From assembly GCA_050292445.1 (NCBI GenBank), contig JBNKLQ010000335.1, positions 1 to 5,862 on the forward strand: a DNA stretch of 5,862 bases. Reading direction: 5' to 3'. How positions within the stretch are numbered: position 1 is the stretch's first letter; each line of letters starts with the position of its first letter. Of this stretch, positions 1 through 5,317 are shown piece after piece. Origin of the DNA: Leptofilum sp050292445 (GTDB lineage Bacteria > Chloroflexota > Anaerolineae > Promineifilales > Promineifilaceae). The notes under the pieces were generated by a model. The model searched no databases, was not told the origin of the DNA, and saw only the letters and a program-made list of their open reading frames with translations. Both the position numbers and the translations under genes were made by a program.

Positions 1-1937
1 GCTAATTGGCCGCTCACTTCATCCAGGTTGTCCGCGTAGAGCGATTCCAGTGCCTTGATAATACGGCCGTGCAAAAAACGCCGCCGTGCCGTTCCCAAAG
101 CGGCATAGGCGGCCTGGCGTAATTTGTCATGGCTGAAATCATATTCATCCGTCCCATGCTCGCGCACAATGCGTCGATGCCATAGCTCATCCAAACCGGC
201 AACCAATGATTCTTCATTCTGTTCACACGCCGCCGCCAGCAAATCAAAGGTAAAAGATCGGCCAATAGAAGCTGCCAATCCACACAATTCTCGCGCCGGG
301 GAGGAAAGCTGCGCCAGACGCATTTCTAAAACCAGACGCACTTTATCCGGCAGGGAGGTGATTTCAATAGACGACTCGACATTCCTTCGTCGCAAACCGG
401 TACGCGCCATTTCGACAACAAACAAGGGGTTACCCTCTGTTTCAGCATACAACCATTCCGCTTCGGAGGTAGCCAGCTCACGCTGCACAATCTGTTCGGC
501 CAGCACACATGTTTCTGCCTGATTAAACCGTTTCAGCTGGATTTCAAACAGGCTGTGGTCACGATGCACATGCTGCTGCCAATGTTTTAACGGTTGGTTG
601 GCATCCACTTCTTCGCTACGTACTGTACCCAGCAGCAAAAAGTGGGCTTGCCCGTCAAAACGCAGCAAAAAATGAAGCCAATCCAGCGTATCGCTGTCAC
701 ACCATTGCAAATCATCTATATACAACAGCAGCGGCGGCCTGAGCTGCTGTACGGCCTGTACCAGCGCCGTGAAGAAATGTTGATGCTGCCACCCTTCTGT
801 CAACGGACCCGGTGGGGTTAAATCAGGTCGTTCCGCCAATAGTTCCGGCAGCAGACGTGACAGTTCCCTCAGCCATTTATCTTCCAAACGATTTATCCGC
901 TTTTGCATCACATCTGTGCGCAGCCAGGCGGTGATTGGCGCATATGGGAGTTGCCCTTGTGCCGCGTAACAGGCACTGGTAATGGTTGGTACGCCTTGTC
1001 GGGCCGCCCAGTGCAGCAGTTCTTCAGCCAGGCACGTCTTGCCAATGCCTGCTTCTCCCGAAATCAGGGCAAGCTGCGGACCCTGTTGGGCTTGCTGCCA
1101 GGCAGTTTGCAGCGAGATCCAGGCATCTTCGCGGGCAACCAGGGGCGTTCGCGCCGGGGTAGGTGTGATTTTGGGCACATTTGTGTTCAGCAATTGTTCG
1201 TACAATGCCTGGGTTGCTGGACTGGGGAAAACGCCTAATTCGTTTTGCAAGATGGTGTTGCATGTGTGGTAGGTTCGTAAGGCGGCGGGAATACGGCCGT
1301 TTTCTGCCTGCAACCGCATAAGACGACGATAAGCCACTTCATGCAGGGGGTCGGCCGACAGCAGTTGTCGGGCATAGGTGATGGCAGCGTCGTATGCCAG
1401 TTCCTCTTCCAAAAGCTGAATCAGGGTTTCCAGACAGCTAAAATATTGTTGGCGCAGTTGTTCACGGGCAGTCAACACCCAATCGTCGTAATGGCCAAGC
1501 AGGAGATCACCCTGATAATAGTCAATGGCTTGTTTCAAGTGTTCTTTTCGTTGTGCCGGTGTTGTTGCTTTGTCGGCCTGGGATACGGCCGAAGAAAATG
1601 CCACCATATCCACAAACACCGGCGCATCAGGGCACCACTGCATTTGATGCCGTTCCAATCGTAAAAGCTCGGTAACATGGGGTAACTGTTGGCGCAAATG
1701 GTAAATGGCTTTGCGTAGATTGGTGCGTGCCTGTGCTTCGGTAGAGTCCGGCCAAAATTGGTAGGCAAGATGCCTGCGCGTGTGTATTTGGTCTCGATTG
1801 AGAATGAGATAGGCAAGAAGGGATTGGTGAGTAGGGTTGACGATGCCGGAAACGGCCGTTTCGCCCCACATTAATCGAAATTCACCCAGGAGCGTGACGT
1901 GCAGTGCCTCGTCCCGCACCTGGTCTTTTGTCGTCAT
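1..1937 (-). CDS. SARP/BTAD-type transcriptional regulator with AAA ATPase domain (3' end missing)
   Basis: The frame is open without a stop from ATG 1937 to the left edge, giving 645 codons; the C-terminus lies outside the window. Residues about 8-95 resemble the OmpR-like winged helix of SARP regulators, with the typical stretches LLGEFRL, SLLAYLILNRD, FWPDSTEAQARTNLRKAIYHLR. Residues about 100-252 fit the bacterial transcriptional activator domain (BTAD), ending in the hallmark NELGVFPSPATQALYEQLL. An AAA_16-type NTPase follows: LVAREDAW, Walker A GEAGIGKT (residues 294-301), Walker B LLLYIDDLQW (D408, D409) and the conserved EGNPLFVVE near residue 502. By family knowledge such proteins are cytoplasmic DNA-binding activators of about 1000 residues, usually with C-terminal TPR repeats that sense or scaffold; that part cannot be seen here. 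The start is supported by AGGAG seven bases upstream. The target genes are unknown. The gene lies behind a 189-base gap after the PEP-synthase-like gene, so it probably has its own promoter. Confidence 0.93.
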   Translation of the reverse strand, partial: MTTKDQVRDEALHVTLLGEFRLMWGETAVSGIVNPTHQSLLAYLILNRDQIHTRRHLAYQFWPDSTEAQARTNLRKAIYHLRQQLPHVTELLRLERHQMQWCPDAPVFVDMVAFSSAVSQADKATTPAQRKEHLKQAIDYYQGDLLLGHYDDWVLTAREQLRQQYFSCLETLIQLLEEELAYDAAITYARQLLSADPLHEVAYRRLMRLQAENGRIPAALRTYHTCNTILQNELGVFPSPATQALYEQLLNTNVPKITPTPARTPLVAREDAWISLQTAWQQAQQGPQLALISGEAGIGKTCLAEELLHWAARQGVPTITSACYAAQGQLPYAPITAWLRTDVMQKRINRLEDKWLRELSRLLPELLAERPDLTPPGPLTEGWQHQHFFTALVQAVQQLRPPLLLYIDDLQWCDSDTLDWLHFLLRFDGQAHFLLLGTVRSEEVDANQPLKHWQQHVHRDHSLFEIQLKRFNQAETCVLAEQIVQRELATSEAEWLYAETEGNPLFVVEMARTGLRRRNVESSIEITSLPDKVRLVLEMRLAQLSSPARELCGLAASIGRSFTFDLLAAACEQNEESLVAGLDELWHRRIVREHGTDEYDFSHDKLRQAAYAALGTARRRFLHGRIIKALESLYADNLDEVSGQL

Positions 1938-1944
1938 ACGGTTG

Positions 1945-1949
1945 CTCCT
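1945..1949 (-). promoter_or_regulatory. Ribosome binding site of the BTAD regulator
   Basis: On the minus strand the bases before ATG 1937 read GAGGAGAGGAGCAACCGT. The AGGAG at 1949-1945 lies seven bases from the ATG, an ideal Shine-Dalgarno spacing, and it settles the start of the regulator gene. Confidence 0.8.
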
Positions 1950-1985
1950 CTCCTCAACCAAGCAGGCTAAACAACCCGTATTCAT

Positions 1986-2014
1986 ATCTTAGTTGGATTG
2001 GAATGGGAAGTAAA
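1986..2014 (-). promoter_or_regulatory. Possible promoter of the BTAD regulator
   Basis: In the 189-base gap (1938-2126) a weak sigma-70-like pair can be placed on the minus strand: TTTACT (2014-2009) and TAAGAT (1991-1986), each matching consensus at four of six bases, with a 17-base spacer. This would give a leader of roughly 40 bases. The 11-base palindrome CTTGATTCAAG (2026-2036) lies just upstream and could be an operator. The rest of the gap holds no gene, no clear terminator for the preceding gene, and one ACGGCCTT near-match to the octamer at 2021. The assignment is by eye only. Confidence 0.25.
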
Positions 2015-2126
2015 GCAGAAACGGCCTTGATTCAAGTGGATAAGGCTTTAGAAGAAGACAGGCTTTTATCCTGACGGCTATTCATCTGTAGTAGGGGTAA
2101 AACTAATTCAGCAGATAATTTGACAT

Positions 2127-2810
2127 TTAACGCAGTGGCTTTAGTTCCCACAGCCAACAAATACGGCCGTCATCCAACCACTCAATTTCCCAACCAGCAC
2201 CACCAAAGGTGCGACGCACGCCGCGCAGGAGCATTTGCAGCCGCTGGGCGTGGGGTGGCAAGGTGCTGTCTGGGCGCTGCCAGCGGCTCAATTGGGCCAG
2301 GCTTAGTTTGCCTTCGGGCAGGATAATTTGGTCGGCGTCGGCGTTGGCTGGGGAAACGGCCGTTCCCGCCAACTCTGTTTGGGGCCGGGTGATGAGCAGC
2401 ACATCATGACGGCCGTTTTGACTTTGCCAACATTCGCATAGCGAGTTGGTGAGTGCTGCCGGATCGTCTGGCTGGATGGGTGCCTGGGTGGGGCCAAACT
2501 GGTTATTGTGTAACGGCCGTAACACCATCTCACCTTCCAGCCGAGGAAAGCGGGCCAGGTTGTAAAGTAAATCATGGAGGGCCTGGGGGGAAACGGCCCC
2601 TTCGGCTGGCTCAGGGCAGGCTGTTATCGCCCCGTCATTTTCCTGAACAACGCCTTGGTCCAGCGCCAACTCGTAAAAATCATGCAGCAAAATACCGCCC
2701 GCCGGAACGGGCAGGTTGGCGTTGGCGGCGCGATCCAGCAAACAGCCCGGCTCGGCCACGTCCCGCTTGGCGGCCCGTTTAGACCCCAGCCAGGCAAAAT
2801 AATATCTCAC
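2127..2810 (-). CDS. Compact PEP synthase/PPDK N-terminal-domain-like protein, without catalytic His domain
   Basis: A 227-residue protein starting at GTG 2810, which has GGAGG at 2819-2815 with a 4-base spacer. A longer frame from GTG 2843 would start inside an inverted repeat and is less likely. The N-terminus (YYFAWLGSKRAAKRD, then LPVPAGGILL at about residues 33-42) resembles the start of the PEP/pyruvate-binding domain of PEP synthases (GGKAANL...LPVPPGF). The C-terminus (RRTFGGAGWEIEW, ending LWELKPLR) resembles the end of that domain (EWA...QIRPIT). The roughly 100-residue middle is short, and I cannot find the usual RSS(A)-x-ED phosphate-binding stretch; only an isolated LRPLHNN is seen. 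The PEP-utilising phosphohistidine domain and the TIM-barrel domain are absent. It may be a pseudoenzyme, a remnant, or a partner of a separately encoded catalytic subunit. Residues 65-71 (CPEPAEG) are encoded by a dispersed-type repeat. The family assignment rests on the two ends only. Confidence 0.6.
   Translation of the reverse strand: MRYYFAWLGSKRAAKRDVAEPGCLLDRAANANLPVPAGGILLHDFYELALDQGVVQENDGAITACPEPAEGAVSPQALHDLLYNLARFPRLEGEMVLRPLHNNQFGPTQAPIQPDDPAALTNSLCECWQSQNGRHDVLLITRPQTELAGTAVSPANADADQIILPEGKLSLAQLSRWQRPDSTLPPHAQRLQMLLRGVRRTFGGAGWEIEWLDDGRICWLWELKPLR
2598..2621 (-). repeat. Dispersed-type short repeat read in frame as CPEPAEG
   Basis: On the plus strand the repeat contains CCTTCGGCTGGCTCAGGG followed by CAGG. 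It matches in form the short interspersed repeats (CCTTCGACnnGCTCAGGgCAGG type) that I recall from many environmental bacterial genomes, where they leave peptide traces such as CPEPVEG in proteins. Here it sits within the PEP-synthase-like gene without breaking the frame. Only one copy is visible, so its dispersed nature is inferred from memory, not shown here. Confidence 0.65.
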
Positions 2811-2814
2811 AAAT

Positions 2815-2819
2815 CCTCC
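2815..2819 (-). promoter_or_regulatory. Ribosome binding site that decides the PEP-synthase-like start
   Basis: GGAGG on the minus strand is followed by ATTT and the GTG codon at 2810. The spacing is a little short, but no comparable site precedes the other in-frame GTG at 2843. This favours GTG 2810 and leaves the CACAGAG inverted repeat outside the coding region. Confidence 0.6.
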
Positions 2820-2829
2820 AAAATTTTTG

Positions 2830-2891
2830 GCCACAGAGAGCACAGAGATTTTGGAGAATTATTTCTCTTTTTCCTCTGTGTCCTCTGTGGC
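2830..2891. repeat. Intergenic inverted repeat built of CACAGAG units
   Basis: The left arm GCCACAGAGAGCACAGAG (2830-2847) pairs with the right arm CTCTGTGTCCTCTGTGGC (2874-2891): 18 bases, with only the central AG/GA dinucleotide mismatched, around a 26-base AT-rich loop that itself contains GAGAA/TTCTC. Each arm holds CACAGAG twice at a 9-base period. It begins six bases past the oxidase stop codon and ends before the ribosome binding site of the next gene. It resembles the CCACAGAGGACACAGAG intergenic repeat I recall from several phyla. It could form a hairpin in the transcript, but no U-tract follows, so I do not call it a terminator. Confidence 0.8.
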
Positions 2892-2897
2892 AAATTT

Positions 2898-4931
2898 TTA
2901 TTCCACCGGCTCGCAGCTGATTTCGGCCAGGGCATCGCCGGTGAAGAGTGGTGCGGTATAGAGCGCGTAGTCGCCGCCCGGCTCGTTTTCATCGCGCACA
3001 AAGGGGCAGGTGAAGCTGAGCTGCACCGAACTGCCGGAAACCACCTGGTTGAGCAGCGAATCGCTGAAGGTGCAGGCGGTACCCACACCCAACACGGAAC
3101 TCGTTTCGCAGAGGCGGACTACCTGGGCCGTGTCTCCTGCAACCGAGCAGCTGAGCTGCACCGTGCTGCCCGGCGTGCAGCGGAGCGGTGGCTCTTCGGG
3201 TTCGCTGGGTTCAGGGAGATTGGGTAGGGAAACGGCCGTAAAGCCACAATTCCGTCTTGGCCCTTGCTCGCTGCTGGCACACGGTTCCGTCACAAAGCTG
3301 CCCGTCGCCGGAAGCACAACATCTTCTGTGCCGCTGTTAGTGGCGTCCCAATCCGCTACAAAGTCGCATTTAGGCCGACTGATGGGCAGGCCGTTGCTGT
3401 TACGCAAGCCGCTGGGTTCAAAAACGAGATTGCCTGCTTCGTCAAGTACCGGGTAGCCCTCGCACAAAAATTGCTCGGTGTTGAAGCGGAAGCTGAGCGG
3501 TAATTCGGTGGACGCGCCTTCAAACGCGATGTCGGTGATGTCGATCCACTGGCAATCCAGCCCCGCACCGTACTCATCGACCCAACCGGCCTGGATGCCT
3601 TGATTGGTGCAGCTGTAATCATGGGTAAGCGGAGCCATTTCGTTGTTGCTGAAGCGACTGGTGCTTTCTACACAAAACGCCTGTTTGCTGGGCTGGCTGG
3701 TGGTGCCTAGCTGGAATTCGCCATAATTTTGGAAGTGGAAATGATCGTGGCAGCTGTTGTATTCAAACATGTTGGTCAGCGGATTTTCAGCCACGACCGG
3801 GCCAATGTCCAGGGCCACCGCGCCTAAATTGTGAGCGGTGGCGTCGAATTGGAGCAGCCGCCGCCAGCCGGTGCCGTTGACGCAGCCCTCGGCCAGGGCG
3901 CAGGAGTTGGCGGGGAAGTAGCGATAAATGATGCGATTGTTTGGCAAATCTTCGCCAACCACGCGCAAATCGGGCGCGTCGGCAGCAACTACTTCACCAA
4001 TGCGAACTTGATTGGCCAGATTGGAGTCCCAGGCGATGCGTTGGAAGGTTACGGCCGTTTCAACCGTGCCTACCGTTGCATTCAAAGCCTGCAAACAGGA
4101 AAGCGTGGGCAGGGTGGTGCGATGGCAGCCTGCCGCGCCGCCGCTGTCGGCGGTGCAGCTGTAGTCGTAAAAAATATCGACGTTTTCTGAGTCGTAGCTG
4201 TTGGGCGGGAAGCCACCTTCGTTGAGGCAGGCGTTGCCAGTGCGCTGGAACAGTTGGGTAGGGTCAGGCGGCAGGATAAACGGTTCCTCCCAAATACCGC
4301 CGATTTCTGCCAAGGCAGGTTCCGCCTTGGCTGGCTCGTCCAGGCCAGTAAGCAGGGTGCTGCTAAAAATGTAGTTGATGAGAATGAGGTCGTGGTTGTT
4401 GATGGTTTGGCGCTCTGGCGCACCGTTTAGCTCAACATGCCACAGCGATTGCGGCGGTAGGGGCAATTGTCCTTTGTCGGGGTAGAAAAACGGCCGAAAA
4501 TGCAGCCGATTGTAGGTCAATGCCACCTGTCGCTGGGCCAGCTCAATCCAAAACGCATCCGATTCGGCGCTGAGCGCATCGGCCACGGCGTCCCGCATTC
4601 CTTCGGGATACTCATCAAGCAAGATGCCCACCTGGCTGTCCAGCGTCAGGCTAATGAGCGCACCTTCCGCGCCATCAATGGGCGATGGTACGATGCTGGC
4701 GTTGCCGCTGTCGTTTTCTTCGGCGACGGCGGGGGTGCTGGTGGGCAAAGCGATGGCAATGGCGGGTGGGGGCAGTGGATTGTCGTCCGGCGCCTCCGTT
4801 TCTTTTGGCTCAATGGTGCGGGTTGGATTGGTGTCGTCGGCCTCTTCTTCGGGTGGCTCCTGGCCGCAGCTGGCCGCGAGGATGATAGTTAAGAGTAAAA
4901 AGCCGGTGGCAAAGCGCATCAATTTGGTCAT
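2898..4931 (-). CDS. Lysyl-oxidase-like copper amine oxidase, predicted lipoprotein
   Basis: This 677-residue protein begins with a lipoprotein signal (residues 1-21; hydrophobic FLLLTIILAAS, lipobox-like AAS before Cys22), then an acidic, proline-rich linker to about residue 85. Residues about 95-318 are a domain I do not recognise. Residues about 319-550 match the lysyl oxidase catalytic domain: PDLRV, CALAEGC, WRRLLQF, copper ligands H395-x-H397-x-H399 in SCHDHFHF, K416 in SKQAFC, and Y454 in DEYGAGLDCQWIDITDI. In human LOX the equivalents are His292/294/296, Lys320 and Tyr355; the last two crosslink into the lysyl tyrosylquinone cofactor. All are present, so oxidative deamination of primary amines (lysine side chains or small amines) to aldehydes outside the membrane is expected; the substrate is unknown. 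A 93-residue tail (585-677) with six cysteines follows. The start at ATG 4931 lacks a good ribosome binding site and lies in a possible hairpin. The stop is 87 bases before the next gene. Confidence 0.92.
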   Translation of the reverse strand: MTKLMRFATGFLLLTIILAASCGQEPPEEEADDTNPTRTIEPKETEAPDDNPLPPPAIAIALPTSTPAVAEENDSGNASIVPSPIDGAEGALISLTLDSQVGILLDEYPEGMRDAVADALSAESDAFWIELAQRQVALTYNRLHFRPFFYPDKGQLPLPPQSLWHVELNGAPERQTINNHDLILINYIFSSTLLTGLDEPAKAEPALAEIGGIWEEPFILPPDPTQLFQRTGNACLNEGGFPPNSYDSENVDIFYDYSCTADSGGAAGCHRTTLPTLSCLQALNATVGTVETAVTFQRIAWDSNLANQVRIGEVVAADAPDLRVVGEDLPNNRIIYRYFPANSCALAEGCVNGTGWRRLLQFDATAHNLGAVALDIGPVVAENPLTNMFEYNSCHDHFHFQNYGEFQLGTTSQPSKQAFCVESTSRFSNNEMAPLTHDYSCTNQGIQAGWVDEYGAGLDCQWIDITDIAFEGASTELPLSFRFNTEQFLCEGYPVLDEAGNLVFEPSGLRNSNGLPISRPKCDFVADWDATNSGTEDVVLPATGSFVTEPCASSEQGPRRNCGFTAVSLPNLPEPSEPEEPPLRCTPGSTVQLSCSVAGDTAQVVRLCETSSVLGVGTACTFSDSLLNQVVSGSSVQLSFTCPFVRDENEPGGDYALYTAPLFTGDALAEISCEPVE

Positions 4932-4965
4932 GGGTCATGATTTTACCCATTGTGGCGATGCGCTT
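4912..4965 (-). promoter_or_regulatory. Nested inverted repeat over the oxidase start codon
   Basis: On the minus strand AAGCGCATC (4965-4957) can pair with GATGCGCTT (4920-4912), and inside it ATGGGT (4950-4945) with ACCCAT (4935-4930), leaving a 9-base loop. The first two bases of the oxidase ATG (4931-4929) lie in the inner stem. The structure could hide the start codon in the mRNA; no clear Shine-Dalgarno sequence is visible. A regulatory role is inference only. Confidence 0.35.
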
Positions 4966-4984
4966 CAAAGCGGGGCTGGCTTCC

Positions 4985-5242
4985 TCATGGTTTGTTTAGC
5001 AGATGATACGCTTGCTCCATTGCTTCCAGGCGGGCCTGATAGTGCATTTGGCAGTCTGGGCAGACGGCCAAATGCTGCTTGATGGCTTCGTGCAGCTGGT
5101 CTTGTTGGGCAACGGCCGTTTCCTGACTAAACGCTTCGGCGAGATATTCCAAAACGGTAAAACATTCGTCGCAGGTGAACGGCCGTTGTGGGGTGGCATC
5201 CTTTCTCACTTCCAACAACAGCTGCCAGAGGGGGCGAGACAT
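4985..5242 (-). CDS. Small zinc-binding protein, anti-sigma zinc-finger-like
   Basis: An 85-residue soluble protein. It has C24-x2-C27, then a helical stretch, then H57-x3-C61-x2-C64 in KQHLAVCPDCQ. The spacing of Cys27 to the H-x3-C-x2-C block (30 residues) and the surrounding FTVLEYLAEA...HLxxCxxC pattern match the zinc-binding anti-sigma domain (ZAS / putative zinc-finger family), where one cysteine, the histidine and the last two cysteines bind zinc. No membrane segment follows, unlike many RsgI- or RskA-type anti-sigma factors, and no sigma factor gene is adjacent, so the anti-sigma role is uncertain; a free zinc-finger adaptor is equally possible. The ATG at 5242 has only a poor upstream site (GAGCAAAG). 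The gene ends 53 bases before the oxidase and may be cotranscribed with it. Confidence 0.8.
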   Translation of the reverse strand: MSRPLWQLLLEVRKDATPQRPFTCDECFTVLEYLAEAFSQETAVAQQDQLHEAIKQHLAVCPDCQMHYQARLEAMEQAYHLLNKP

Positions 5243-5271
5243 GATATGCTTTGCTCATTCAGAGGAGATTA

Positions 5272-5308
5272 GAGATTGGAGATAAATCCATCTCTAGTCT
5301 CCAATCTC
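5272..5308. repeat. Inverted repeat after the DUF3179 gene
   Basis: GAGATTGGAGA (5272-5282) and TCTCCAATCTC (5298-5308) form an 11-base perfect inverted repeat with a 15-base loop. Alternative pairings exist (TAGAGA 5270-5275 with TCTCTA 5291-5296; GAGAT with ATCTC). It fills most of the 75-base gap between the DUF3179 stop and the small zinc-binding gene. A hairpin that protects or ends the upstream transcript is possible, but there is no U-tract. The ATTGGAGA-rich composition resembles dispersed intergenic repeats. Confidence 0.6.
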
Positions 5309-5317
5309 CAGCCTCTT

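Noticed and set aside
124..522. Plus-strand and other-frame minus-strand open frames within 14-1869
   Set aside because: The continuous minus-strand frame from 1937 to the left edge encodes a clear SARP/BTAD-ATPase, so these overlapping frames are shadows.
2811..2843. Longer start (GTG 2843) for the PEP-synthase-like gene
   Set aside because: It lies in the arm of the CACAGAG inverted repeat and lacks a ribosome binding site; GTG 2810 has GGAGG just upstream.
2830..2891. Rho-independent terminator at the CACAGAG hairpin
   Set aside because: The loop is long (26 bases), the stem carries a mismatch, and no U-tract follows on the minus strand; a repeat element explains it better.
2830..2891. 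CRISPR-like array from the repeated CACAGAG units
   Set aside because: The units are 7 bases long, arranged as an inverted pair, with no regularly spaced unique spacers.
2574..3227. Plus-strand open frame of 217 codons
   Set aside because: It runs antisense across the end of the oxidase gene, the inverted repeat and the PEP-synthase-like gene, has no recognisable domain, and owes its length to GC-rich codon structure of the opposite strand.
3831..4190. Plus-strand open frames of 90-150 codons within 3010-5082
   Set aside because: All are antisense shadows of the lysyl oxidase lipoprotein gene, whose own frame has a signal peptide and conserved catalytic motifs.
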